Source: a virus
Length of the DNA stretch: 24,588 nt
IMG/VR virus record: IMGVR_UViG_3300032291_004449
Coordinates: 1-24,588 of that record
Direction: 5' to 3' (one strand)
Program-made: the position numbers and the translations under genes
Notes under the pieces: model-generated
Told to the model about the DNA's origin: nothing
Databases searched by the model: none
Seen by the model: only the letters and a program-made list of their open reading frames with translations
Part shown: in pieces, positions 1 to 6,397 of the stretch
Numbering within the stretch: position 1 is the stretch's first letter
How the letters are laid out: each line of letters opens with the position of its first letter

Positions 1-32
1 AATAAAAATATTTTAAAAAAATATATAAATAA

Positions 33-63
33 TTTGATTATTTAAAAAAAAGTGTTACATTAG
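33..63 (+). promoter_or_regulatory. Candidate Bacteroidetes-type promoter for the left operon
   Basis: TTTG at 33-36 and TACATTAG at 56-63 are separated by 19 nt. This matches the Bacteroidetes sigma-70 pattern (-33 TTTG, -7 TAnnTTTG, spacing near 19), with one mismatch in the -7 box. It lies 33 nt before the first start codon at 97. The match is by eye; no transcription data support it. Confidence 0.45.
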
Positions 64-96
64 CTCTATCAAATAACCATTAAATTTTATCAAACC

Positions 97-399
97 ATGA
101 AAAAATTAACACTTGAAATGAAAGAAAAAGTTCAAGAAATTCTAAAAGATTTACCTAAAGAAAAAAGTTATTACGATGACGATTATTTTTGTACGTATGA
201 ATTAAAAATTTATACAACGTATGAAGAAGGTCAATATGACTTTGATGAGTACCATCAATTCAAAGGTATAAGACAATTAGAAAAAGCAATTAATGAAATT
301 ATCAAACAATATAAAGATACACTTTATTGTATTGATTTCAAATATTCATACGAAGAAGGTGATTTTGACCAATTTACAATTTACGAACACAATAAATAA
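97..399 (+). CDS. Hypothetical acidic small phage protein, 100 aa
   Basis: I do not recognise a family. The protein opens with a Lys/Glu-rich helix (residues 1-25), then is rich in Tyr, Asp and Phe, with two acidic stretches (SYYDDDYF near 24-31 and YEEGDFDQF near 85-93). There is no signal peptide, membrane span or cysteine cluster. The ATG follows CAAACC directly with an A-rich leader and no Shine-Dalgarno, as for most genes here. It is the first gene after the candidate promoter at 33-63 and begins the run of small plus-strand genes, a typical early-region setting. A DNA-mimic or anti-defence role is possible from the acidity alone but is not supported further. Confidence 0.75.
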   Translation: MKKLTLEMKEKVQEILKDLPKEKSYYDDDYFCTYELKIYTTYEEGQYDFDEYHQFKGIRQLEKAINEIIKQYKDTLYCIDFKYSYEEGDFDQFTIYEHNK

Positions 400-407
400 A
401 AATAGTT

Positions 408-563
408 ATGAGATATTTAGTAAGATATTGGGATGGTAAAAATATTATTAACGACTTATGTTCAGATGATTATGATAAAATATTTGAACGTCAACAAGAG
501 TTGAAAAAAATATATGAAGATGTTTGGTATGCAGATGCCATCATTGAAATGCTAGTAGGTTAA
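408..563 (+). CDS. Hypothetical micro-ORF, 51 aa
   Basis: An uninterrupted ATG-to-TAA frame fills the gap between its neighbours, starting 8 nt after the previous stop and ending 28 nt before the next start. The product begins MRYLVRYWDGKNIINDL, has an acidic middle (CSDDYDKIFERQQEL) and a predicted amphipathic C-terminal helix. Codon choice (AT-ending, AAA/GAA/TAT) is the same as in the neighbours. I know no function for it. The tight fit into the gap and the lack of any other content there argue that it is a real gene. Confidence 0.6.
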   Translation: MRYLVRYWDGKNIINDLCSDDYDKIFERQQELKKIYEDVWYADAIIEMLVG

Positions 564-591
564 GTTATACAAATCATAAAAAAAACAAACC

Positions 592-816
592 ATGAAAAAA
601 AATCTAACAAATGACCAGAAGTTAATTAAGTTAATTAAAACTAATTCTCCTATGGAAAATGCATTATTAAGAGAGCGAATTGTTAAAATTATGGAAATAA
701 CAATTGAAGATATAAGAGAAAACCCTGATACATGGAGACGTGGTTTTATTGCTGAATCATTAATTGTAGACCTTTCTAATAATGTAAATAAAATAATTGG
801 ATTTGATAATCAATAA
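592..816 (+). CDS. Hypothetical helical protein, 74 aa
   Basis: The protein is predicted to be almost entirely alpha-helical. Its central part, near SPMENALLRERIVKIMEIT and IRENPDTWRRGFI, looks like short conserved proteins common in Bacteroidetes phages that have no assigned role; that resemblance is from memory and not checked. It has no Cys, signal or membrane segment. The start has the context AACAAACCATG, again without a Shine-Dalgarno. It sits 18 nt before the next gene in the same direction, so it is part of the left operon. Confidence 0.7.
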   Translation: MKKNLTNDQKLIKLIKTNSPMENALLRERIVKIMEITIEDIRENPDTWRRGFIAESLIVDLSNNVNKIIGFDNQ

Positions 817-834
817 TCATAAAAAAAGTAAAAC

Positions 835-1137
835 ATGAAAACTTTAGTAAACATTACAACAAGACATTTTGAAAATTACAGTGATACAGACACTCCTTCA
901 TGGAGAAAAAAAGGACAACATTCTTTTCACATAGATGCAGACATGTACACATTCATGTATCACGAAGAAGATTGTATCGAAGCTATTAAGCTTATGCTAT
1001 TTGAATTATCTAATGACCATGAAAGATTTGAATATATTTCTCATGAGTTAGTATTTACACTTCCTACTAAATTGCATGAGTTTTTGTTTCTTGAAAAATT
1101 AAAAAAAGTTATCTCTGAAACTTCAGTAAATGATTAA
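835..1137 (+). CDS. Hypothetical protein, 100 aa
   Basis: No family was recognised. The N-terminal 45 residues look beta-rich (MKTLVNITTRHFENY, then QHSFHIDADMYTFMY). The remainder looks helical, ending in a Lys-rich segment (FLEKLKKVISE). There are four His but no ordered metal motif. The final 8 nt overlap the start of the membrane micro-ORF at 1130 (ATGATTAA), which suggests translational coupling. The start is preceded by AAAAAAAGTAAAAC. Confidence 0.7.
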   Translation: MKTLVNITTRHFENYSDTDTPSWRKKGQHSFHIDADMYTFMYHEEDCIEAIKLMLFELSNDHERFEYISHELVFTLPTKLHEFLFLEKLKKVISETSVND

Positions 1138-1297
1138 AAAAATATTTATATTAATTAAATTCTTTATTATTGATGTACCTATATTTGTAATTATATATAG
1201 CATAACAATGACAATTATTTATATCAATAATAGTTTTAAAACCATCAAAAAATCAAATCATGGATATAGGTTCAAAAGTTTTTGGAAAAGAAGATAA
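1130..1297 (+). CDS. Small single-span membrane protein, 55 aa
   Basis: This frame starts inside the stop of the previous gene (ATGATTAA, 8-nt overlap) and runs 38 nt into the next gene. The product is MIKKIFILIKFFIID followed by VPIFVIIYSITMTIIYI, which gives one or two hydrophobic helices across residues 5-32, then a basic C-terminus (KTIKKSNHGYRFKSFWKRR). The positive tail suggests N-out/C-in topology. The arrangement is the same as at 4550-4735, a second membrane micro-ORF. The last residues are read from DNA that also encodes the next protein, so the true 3' end could be opportunistic. Function is unknown; small early phage membrane proteins can act in exclusion or takeover, which is only a suggestion. 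Confidence 0.5.
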   Translation: MIKKIFILIKFFIIDVPIFVIIYSITMTIIYINNSFKTIKKSNHGYRFKSFWKRR

Positions 1298-1727
1298 ACA
1301 AGGCAATCAACTTTTAGTTCGTGGTTTCTACGACGAAAACAAACAGTGGACTCATGCTTCTGTTCATTTAAAGTTAGCTCAACTATCAAAGCCTAGGCTT
1401 CTAGGTCATGTTGATGTACAAGATGCTATACTACATGTCACAAGAGATTTAGAAAAGCACTATCACTATAAAAGTAAAGGGTTTGGTTTTAATTGGGAGT
1501 TATTGAGTGGTAACTTGATTCACATTAAAACTATTTCTCTTAGAGTTGATGATGACAAACTATATGTATTTCCTAAAACTTTAATTAAAGATTATGGAAC
1601 TTTTTTAAACTTTAAACAACAAGGATTTGAATTACAACGTTTTTTGAGATTTGACTTAATTAAAAAATATGAAAAAATTATAGAAAATGATACCAAACTC
1701 AGTTTTGTTCAAATTGCGCAACAGTAA
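1260..1727 (+). CDS. Hypothetical protein, 155 aa
   Basis: No family was recognised. The N-terminal half looks beta-rich with an acidic/basic mix (GSKVFGKEDKQGNQLLVRGF). The centre contains many His (LEKHYHYKSKGFGF), and the C-terminal part is helical and basic (LIKKYEKIIENDTKLSF). There is no signal peptide or membrane span. The ATG is preceded by ACCATCAAAAAATCAAATC. The 3' end overlaps the next gene by 41 nt in another frame, so the two are probably cotranscribed and coupled. Confidence 0.7.
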   Translation: MDIGSKVFGKEDKQGNQLLVRGFYDENKQWTHASVHLKLAQLSKPRLLGHVDVQDAILHVTRDLEKHYHYKSKGFGFNWELLSGNLIHIKTISLRVDDDKLYVFPKTLIKDYGTFLNFKQQGFELQRFLRFDLIKKYEKIIENDTKLSFVQIAQQ

Positions 1728-2016
1728 ATATTTTGATTATGCTTTTGCAAATACTATTCAGATAGATAAATGTAAGGACCAATATGAAGTTTTTGAAAAA
1801 GTTTTCACTTCTATTGCAAAAGAGAATAAACTAAAATGGCAAGATATATATCATGCTAACAATAAAAGTGCAAGAAAGTTTATTTTACTTTGTACTTGTT
1901 GTATATTAGTAGACAAGTTTTTAAGAACAGAGTTTAGAATGAAAATAGAAGATAGGTCAACTTTGTTAGGTTATTACAAAAATGAGTTAGTGAGGTATTA
2001 CTATAGGTTTAATTAA
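1687..2016 (+). CDS. Hypothetical protein, possible DnaA-C-like helix-turn-helix, 109 aa
   Basis: The C-terminal half is helical and contains an IEDRSTLLGYYKNEL segment (residues 87-101). It recalls the DnaA domain IV signature, in which a D-H/R-S/T-T-V motif in the second HTH helix follows a long helix, here ARKFILLCTCCILVDKF (62-78). If right, it would bind double-stranded DNA near the replication genes. The match is only local and the rest is unlike DnaA, so treat this as a hint. No alternative in-frame ATG lies close downstream, so the 41-nt overlap with the previous gene is accepted. A Cys triplet area (C69, C71, C72) is unusual. Confidence 0.6.
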   Translation: MIPNSVLFKLRNSKYFDYAFANTIQIDKCKDQYEVFEKVFTSIAKENKLKWQDIYHANNKSARKFILLCTCCILVDKFLRTEFRMKIEDRSTLLGYYKNELVRYYYRFN

Positions 2017-2017
2017 T

Positions 2018-2025
2018 TAATTTTG
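2018..2025 (+). promoter_or_regulatory. Candidate -7 promoter box (TAATTTTG)
   Basis: TAATTTTG is a full match to the Bacteroidetes -7 consensus TAnnTTTG. It lies right after the stop of the previous gene and 28 nt before the start at 2054. No convincing -33 TTTG is present at the expected distance. The predicted leader carries an unusual C-run (GTCCCCCTTG), out of keeping with the local AT richness. Confidence 0.4.
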
Positions 2026-2053
2026 TCCCCCTTGTTTAGGTTAAATTATATAT

Positions 2054-2935
2054 ATGGCACAAAAAAAAGTTAGAGTAAAAGTAAGTGAATTAAAAGGTGT
2101 TAAACTTTATAATTATTTACTACGTGAATTGGGAAATTTAAACTCTAAATTGCCGAATCAACAAAAACTTAGTATTTCATCTAAGAGAGCTATTATTTCA
2201 AAAGATGTATACCCAAAATATAAAGCTCAACAAACTATTGCTTTACGTGAGATAAAAAAAGATTTAAACAAGATTGTTAAAGCTCTTCCACCTAGAGAAA
2301 TATGTAATCCTTTATACTTATCTGAAGCTTATTTATCTTTCGTTGAATATTATGAAATAGATAACCATATTAAAACAGTTCTTCCAGATTGTTTAGATAT
2401 AAAAATAGATGCTAATGGGTATGGTAAAACAAAAATATTTAATACAAGGAATTATAGTTATTATGGAGATGGCGTTAAAAAAATAATTGAAAAAATTAGA
2501 GAAGATGCCAAAAATAGACCATCTGGTGAGAACCCATATTTCTCAGGTATAGTTAAATTAAAGCCTAGAAGAAAGAATAATGGAGAACCTGACAACTATT
2601 ATGTAGAATATATTTTATACATTCAGAATGAACCTGTATCTGATGACGAGCAAATTGATTATGAACTACCAAAAAAAGAAAAAAAGAAGGTAGAAGAAAT
2701 TAAAGATTATTTAGCGGATAAGTTTAAAACTCTTCAAAAAGAGAAACGTAAACGTATTAGAAAAGCTATAAAAAGTACACCTAAAAAACCTGCTGAACAA
2801 AAAAAAGAAATTAATACAGCAATAAGAGTGGCAATAAATTCATTAAAAAGTTTACTAAAAAAAGGAGTTATAACTAAAGCTCAGTTTGAAAAACAAAAAG
2901 CAAGTATCAACGCATACAAAAAAGTAAAAAAATAA
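2054..2935 (+). CDS. Hypothetical basic protein with Lys-rich C-terminal tail, 293 aa
   Basis: Residues 1-75 are basic and helical; 85-200 look mixed alpha/beta with many Tyr and a YYGDGVKKIIEKI segment; 205-293 are very Lys/Glu rich and predicted to be long helices, probably coiled coil (KKEKKKVEEIKDYLADKFK). The tail suggests nucleic-acid binding. Its place directly before the polymerase-palm-like gene and a few genes before the nuclease and recT fits a DNA-replication role. No known domain was recognised. It has its own candidate -7 box at 2018-2025. The start is chosen as the first ATG after AAATTATATAT. It is one of the largest early genes, so it is likely important. Confidence 0.75.
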   Translation: MAQKKVRVKVSELKGVKLYNYLLRELGNLNSKLPNQQKLSISSKRAIISKDVYPKYKAQQTIALREIKKDLNKIVKALPPREICNPLYLSEAYLSFVEYYEIDNHIKTVLPDCLDIKIDANGYGKTKIFNTRNYSYYGDGVKKIIEKIREDAKNRPSGENPYFSGIVKLKPRRKNNGEPDNYYVEYILYIQNEPVSDDEQIDYELPKKEKKKVEEIKDYLADKFKTLQKEKRKRIRKAIKSTPKKPAEQKKEINTAIRVAINSLKSLLKKGVITKAQFEKQKASINAYKKVKK

Positions 2936-2955
2936 AACCGTAAAAAAACCATAAA

Positions 2956-3699
2956 ATGTCTTCAAGTAATAATTTCACTGTTCTGAGAGATGAACAAAAA
3001 AAGCTTGTTTTTGAAAAGCTTAAAAATAAAAAAGGAATTGCCTATTATAGAAAAGGTTCATATTCTGATGAAATAATATGGCAAGATAGAAAGTTTCTAT
3101 TTCCTTCTCCATTAAAAAAGATACAGGCTGGGATGTGGGTATTTCGTTCAGTATTAAATGATGTTAAGAACTATGTAATATATAAAAAGATTATTGCAAA
3201 AAAACAACTTCCAGTAAATTTTTGGAATGAAAAAAACAAAAAGTTTCGTGGAAAAGTAACTGCCACTGATTTAGACCATGCTTATTGGAGAATAGCATAC
3301 CTTGAAGGTATTATTAAGCCTAAAACTTACGATAATGGTTTACAAATCAAAGATAAGTCTATTCGTTTAGCAGCTCTTGCTAATTTAAGTTCAAGTAAAG
3401 AATATCAAATAATTATTGATGGAGTGTTGACTAATAAAACTAAAGTTTTTAAATACAATCAAGTGTATCATAAAATATATAATAATATTAGATACATCTG
3501 TTATGAACACATGAACATTTTAGCTGATATGCTTGCTGATGACTTTATTTGTTATAAAACAGATTGTATATATTATAAAGATACCGTAAAAAATAGAGAA
3601 TTAGTACAAGTATATTTGGATTCTGTAAATATGGAATGGAAACAATTGATTGAACCAGACAAAACTGAAATGAAAAAAGAAGATATAGAAATAAACTAA
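2956..3699 (+). CDS. Conserved phage protein with polymerase-palm-like motifs, 247 aa
   Basis: Three spaced motifs recall family-B DNA polymerase palm motifs A, B and C in order: D105-L-D-H-A-Y110 (cf. DxxSLYP), K134-S-I-R137-L-A-A-L-A-N143-L-S-S (cf. Kxxx-NSxYG), and C-Y-K-T202-D203-C-I-Y-Y (cf. DTDS). A helix before the last motif (YNNIRYICYEHMNILADML) matches the helix that precedes motif C. At 247 aa it is far shorter than any working family-B polymerase and lacks an exonuclease domain, so it may be a stand-alone or degenerate palm, or an unrelated fold. I recall similar proteins being widespread but unannotated in Bacteroidetes phages. The start follows AAAAAAACCATAAA, the local start-context motif. 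A structured leader (3702-3779) follows its stop at once. Confidence 0.8.
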   Translation: MSSSNNFTVLRDEQKKLVFEKLKNKKGIAYYRKGSYSDEIIWQDRKFLFPSPLKKIQAGMWVFRSVLNDVKNYVIYKKIIAKKQLPVNFWNEKNKKFRGKVTATDLDHAYWRIAYLEGIIKPKTYDNGLQIKDKSIRLAALANLSSSKEYQIIIDGVLTNKTKVFKYNQVYHKIYNNIRYICYEHMNILADMLADDFICYKTDCIYYKDTVKNRELVQVYLDSVNMEWKQLIEPDKTEMKKEDIEIN

Positions 3700-3701
3700 A
3701 A

Positions 3702-3779
3702 AAGAGCAGAATGGTGCAAACCGAGACTGCTCTTAGTAACGAAGTTTCACAAATTCGGACCAGAAGTAAGTGAACGTTA
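3702..3779 (+). ncRNA. Candidate structured RNA element (two stem-loops) upstream of 3790
   Basis: Stem 1 is a perfect 8-bp pairing, AAGAGCAG (3702-3709) with CTGCTCTT (3727-3734), with a 17-nt loop. Stem 2 is TAACG (3737-3741) with CGTTA (3775-3779), then a 4-nt bulge, then TTCAC (3746-3750) with GTGAA (3770-3774). Loop 1 holds CCGAG and loop 2 holds TTCGG, which could pair as a kissing interaction. By hand count about 44% of bases are G/C over 3702-3776, well above the surrounding DNA. It ends 10 nt before the next start codon, so it could be a cis-acting leader, a processing site or a small RNA. No known Rfam family was recognised. Confidence 0.45.
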
Positions 3780-3789
3780 AATCAAAATT

Positions 3790-4242
3790 ATGAAAAACTA
3801 CTTAAAAGAAAAAATATTTAAAAACTTTTTATTTATATTTGAAAAAGAGATACCAGGCCTTACAGAATCTAATAAAAGAAAACTTTGTGAAGCATTGGTA
3901 GAAAGTTCTTATCAAGTTTTTTTGATAAATAGTCAAGAGCTTATTAAACAAAGTTCAACGTCAATAAAAGAATTTGAATACAATAGAAAGCAGTTTAAAG
4001 ATTTAATAGATGAAATTCAAAAGTCTACTGACAAACTTTTAACTGTGTATAAATCTAATTCTTTTGTATCAAAAGAGTTTGATGAAAGAACTAGAACTTT
4101 TATACTAAAACCAAGAACTACAATGGTTAACGAGATGGTTGAGTATTTAAACATGTTAAATAAATTAGTAATAAACTTTTATAAAGAAGTATATAAAATA
4201 GAACAAACATCAATAGACTATCCAAAAATTAGTTTATTTTAA
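3790..4242 (+). CDS. Hypothetical helical protein, 150 aa
   Basis: Predicted to be all alpha-helical, with a likely coiled coil around residues 65-95 (KEFEYNRKQFKDLIDEIQ) and no Cys-rich or membrane part. I recognise no family. The ATG lies directly behind the structured element at 3702-3779, so its translation is the one most likely to be controlled by that element if the element is regulatory. It is followed 9 nt later by the next gene of the operon. Confidence 0.7.
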   Translation: MKNYLKEKIFKNFLFIFEKEIPGLTESNKRKLCEALVESSYQVFLINSQELIKQSSTSIKEFEYNRKQFKDLIDEIQKSTDKLLTVYKSNSFVSKEFDERTRTFILKPRTTMVNEMVEYLNMLNKLVINFYKEVYKIEQTSIDYPKISLF

Positions 4243-4251
4243 AACAAAAAC

Positions 4252-4557
4252 ATGGAATTTTATCTAAATCAAAAAAGCCTACCAATGATTCGAAAGTGTA
4301 GTAGTTGTAGGTTTTACCATACTGAATTTAAAAGTTGTTCTTTAATGAGAGTAACTAATGCTTTTGATTACAAAAAAAATATCTTTTTAACAACTGGAGA
4401 TAATTTATATTGTGATAATCATAAGTTTAAAAATGAAGAGATACTTGCAGATGAAGCAATAGTTGTTGAATATGAAACAATTGAAGATGCTATGAAAGTA
4501 ATAGATAAGGCTAAAAACTTAAAAGAAATAAAAAAAGAATACTTTTCACATGATTGA
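4252..4557 (+). CDS. Small zinc-binding protein, 101 aa
   Basis: Residues C16-x2-C19-x9-C29 and then C54-x2-H57 make a probable zinc site (KCSSCRFYHTEFKSCSL, then LYCDNHKF). The C-terminal 40 residues are acidic and helical (ETIEDAMKVIDKAKNLKEI). Zinc-ribbon proteins of this size are frequent in phage early regions, but no specific function is known for this one. The last 8 nt (ATGATTGA) also serve as the start of the membrane micro-ORF at 4550. The start context is AAAACAAAAACATGG. Confidence 0.7.
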   Translation: MEFYLNQKSLPMIRKCSSCRFYHTEFKSCSLMRVTNAFDYKKNIFLTTGDNLYCDNHKFKNEEILADEAIVVEYETIEDAMKVIDKAKNLKEIKKEYFSHD

Positions 4558-4735
4558 ATTAACTAAGCCAGTAGTTTTTACATTAATATTTATATTTACA
4601 TTAGTAGCTATACCTGTATTTATTATAGTAATATATTTATCTGGTGGTGCATGTGTAGTATTTTTTAATATAATAAGAACAATCAAAAAAACCATAAAAA
4701 AATGCAAAAACCGAACGTATCTCAATCGCTTCTAA
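4550..4735 (+). CDS. Small single-span membrane protein, 61 aa
   Basis: The product opens MIELTKPVVFTLIFIFTLV and has a hydrophobic run at about residues 8-40, long enough for one or two membrane helices, then a basic tail (RTIKKTIKKCKNRTYLNRF). It starts by an 8-nt overlap with the previous stop and ends 34 nt inside the nuclease gene, an arrangement repeated at 1130-1297. Its basic tail is encoded by DNA that also holds the start context (AAAAAAACCATAAAAAAATG) of the nuclease gene. Function is unknown. The hydrophobic codon pattern is too regular to be chance, but expression is unproven. Confidence 0.55.
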   Translation: MIELTKPVVFTLIFIFTLVAIPVFIIVIYLSGGACVVFFNIIRTIKKTIKKCKNRTYLNRF

Positions 4736-5502
4736 AATCTTACATTGACTATTACGATGAAAATGTAAAAGAATGCGGATTAAAAATCAGAAAACAATAT
4801 TTTGAAAAGATTCCTACTACTTCTGGCCCTGCTGCCAAGTTAGGTATTTACTTTGAGTATTTATGTACAAAATATGTAAGACCTGGAGACGAAATACCTC
4901 AACCAGATATGGTATGGAAAGGAACTTCAAAAGAAACTCTTCAGATAGATTATCAAAGAGCTATACAAGCTGTAAAACTTTTTAATAAAATAATTGAAGA
5001 CCATAATATTGAAATAATACAAGTTGGTGAGTATATGTCTCATGATGGATGTAGTGGAATATCAGATATTAGAGCTAAATGGAATGGAGAAGAATGCGTT
5101 ATTGATTTAAAATACTCTGGGCTTATTGATGATAAATGGAGTGAATATGGTTGGCATACTGAAAGTTTAGTAAATAAACCTAAAACTTTACTTCAACCTA
5201 TTCATTACAAGTATTTAGTTAAGCATATACATGGGATAGAAGATGTACCTTTTTACTTTTTTATATTCTCTTCAAAAGACCCGAATAAAGCAAAAATTAT
5301 TAAAGTAAATGTACAAGAAGAGCATATTAGCTTACATGAGAATGTTGTTATTCCTAAAATAAAAAACTATATTGAACATCATTATAAAAACCCTGAAAAA
5401 CTAGAAGCTAGACCAAATTATATTCGTTGCTTAGAATGTTCTTTTAAAGATGATTGTGATAAAAAAGCAACTGTTCCTATAATTGAAAATATTCACTATT
5501 AA
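4702..5502 (+). CDS. PD-(D/E)XK nuclease with probable Fe-S cluster, RecB/Cas4/AddB-like, 266 aa
   Basis: The catalytic core is visible: E52 in the first helix (KLGIYFEYL), D122 (GCSGISDIRAKW), D135-L-K137 (ECVIDLKYSG), then the Q165 helix motif (LLQPIHYKYLV). Three C-terminal cysteines, C243-x2-C246-x5-C252, with upstream C55 or C25, follow the four-Cys pattern that holds a 4Fe-4S cluster in AddB and Cas4 nucleases. In a phage operon with recT, this protein most likely resects double-strand ends to make the 3' strand used for annealing, the job of lambda Exo or RecE. Four small genes lie between it and recT. Fold assignment is firm; the iron-sulfur cluster is inferred from cysteine spacing. 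Confidence 0.85.
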   Translation: MQKPNVSQSLLKSYIDYYDENVKECGLKIRKQYFEKIPTTSGPAAKLGIYFEYLCTKYVRPGDEIPQPDMVWKGTSKETLQIDYQRAIQAVKLFNKIIEDHNIEIIQVGEYMSHDGCSGISDIRAKWNGEECVIDLKYSGLIDDKWSEYGWHTESLVNKPKTLLQPIHYKYLVKHIHGIEDVPFYFFIFSSKDPNKAKIIKVNVQEEHISLHENVVIPKIKNYIEHHYKNPEKLEARPNYIRCLECSFKDDCDKKATVPIIENIHY

Positions 5503-5503
5503 T

Positions 5504-5611
5504 ATGTACGATTTAATTAAAACTATAGCAGCTTTATTTTGCTTTATAATGGCTTTTCTAATAATATTAACAGTAGTAAAATTTGAAGAAAAAAATGAAA
5601 AAAATACTTAA
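5504..5611 (+). CDS. Membrane micro-ORF, 35 aa
   Basis: The ATG lies one base after the nuclease stop (TAATATG). The product, MYDLIKTIAALFCFIMAFL followed by IILTVVKFEEKNEKNT, is one hydrophobic helix (residues 7-25) with a short charged tail. It ends 17 nt inside the next gene. It is the third hydrophobic micro-ORF placed at a gene junction in this operon (with 1130 and 4550), which raises the chance that it is real. No function is known. Confidence 0.45.
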   Translation: MYDLIKTIAALFCFIMAFLIILTVVKFEEKNEKNT

Positions 5612-5834
5612 AAAAGAAACTCAATACGGAGAAATTTGTTTTGAGTTTGATGTAACTTATCAAGAAGAAACAAATGTAGAAGAAGGACATGGGTTTCATA
5701 CTTTTTATGACTCAGAAGAAGTAAATAGAGTAATTACTAGTGTTATAATATTTTTAGATAATGGAGAGAAAATAGATATAACACAAAAATTAAATAGGCA
5801 AGAATTAAAACTTATAGCAGATTCCTATGTTTAA
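5595..5834 (+). CDS. Hypothetical acidic protein, 79 aa
   Basis: Predicted to be mainly beta-strand. It contains FEFDVTYQEETNVEEGHGFHTFYD and ends in a helix (QKLNRQELKLIADSYV); it is strongly acidic. A TTG 12 nt upstream (5583) is in frame, but ATG at 5595 with the A-rich leader GAAGAAAAAA is the better start. The last 8 nt (ATGTTTAA) contain the start of the next micro-ORF. No family was recognised. Confidence 0.65.
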   Translation: MKKILKKETQYGEICFEFDVTYQEETNVEEGHGFHTFYDSEEVNRVITSVIIFLDNGEKIDITQKLNRQELKLIADSYV

Positions 5835-5946
5835 GTACAGATGTTACAAATGTGGCCAAATAATACATTTGCCATATAATAAAGCATGGGTAAAATATTG
5901 GTGTGAAGTAAAACAGCAATACACAAAAATTTATAGAACAAAATAA
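5827..5946 (+). CDS. Zinc-knuckle-like micro-ORF, 39 aa
   Basis: The frame starts within the previous stop (8-nt overlap) and ends 7 nt before the next start. The product begins MFKYRCYKCGQIIHLPYN and has C6-x2-C9, H14 and C26, which could make a small zinc site. It is basic and Tyr-rich. The Cys-x2-Cys-Gly opening is typical of zinc ribbons. Placement between recombination genes hints at nucleic-acid binding, which is inference only. Confidence 0.5.
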   Translation: MFKYRCYKCGQIIHLPYNKAWVKYWCEVKQQYTKIYRTK

Positions 5947-5953
5947 CCATAAA

Positions 5954-6241
5954 ATGATAGTACAAACAATTCATGAAATTTTAAATCCTTTCGATGTAGA
6001 AACGCCATTAGGCTATGGAGTTGCAATCTTTATGATTGCTGGCTCAATTCATTCTAATCCTCAGTTTATAATTAGATTATATGATACTGGAGATGTTAGA
6101 ACAGTAGACCAAAATGATGTAAAGATTTATGGAAATCCTACAACCGGAGAATCGTTAATTCCTAAAAAAGAATTTCCAACTAATCAACAACTTATTAAAG
6201 GCATGAAAAACCATTTTGGTAAAAAATCAAAAAATAAATAA
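5954..6241 (+). CDS. Hypothetical small beta-rich protein, 95 aa
   Basis: The first half (ETPLGYGVAIFMIAGSIH, then NPQFIIRLYDTGDVRTVD) looks like a small beta-barrel fold; the second half is a basic, disordered tail ending KKSKNK. Similar short proteins with a TPLGYG-like core occur in Bacteroidetes phage early regions as far as I recall, without known function. The start is a model example of the local context, AAATAACCATAAAATG. Despite a hydrophobic stretch (YGVAIFMIAG), it is too short and interrupted for a confident membrane span. Confidence 0.65.
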   Translation: MIVQTIHEILNPFDVETPLGYGVAIFMIAGSIHSNPQFIIRLYDTGDVRTVDQNDVKIYGNPTTGESLIPKKEFPTNQQLIKGMKNHFGKKSKNK

Positions 6242-6244
6242 AAT

Positions 6245-6385
6245 ATGGAATACTTAATTGTAATTGGATGCAGCGTATTTTTAGCAGCAATTATCTCTTT
6301 CTTTTGGGTAACAGGGATTGATTATATGAAAGAAAACCATCCTAATTATAATGGTGAAGACATATTTGATGAAGATAAAAATTAA
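6245..6385 (+). CDS. Single-span membrane micro-ORF, 46 aa
   Basis: Starts 3 nt after the previous stop. The N-terminus MEYLIVIGCSVFLAAIISFF forms one membrane helix (about residues 3-22), followed by a short acidic, soluble tail (YNGEDIFDEDKN). This topology differs from the basic-tailed micro-ORFs at 1130 and 4550. It ends 12 nt before recT in the same direction. Function is unknown. Confidence 0.55.
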   Translation: MEYLIVIGCSVFLAAIISFFWVTGIDYMKENHPNYNGEDIFDEDKN

Positions 6386-6397
6386 ACAAAAAATAAA

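Noticed and set aside
3711-3773. A 20-codon frame inside the structured element
   Set aside because: It has G/C-richer codons than its neighbours, no A-rich start context, and coincides with two stem-loops; RNA structure explains the segment better.
5583-5594. TTG start for the 5595 gene
   Set aside because: An ATG with a better A-rich leader lies 12 nt downstream.
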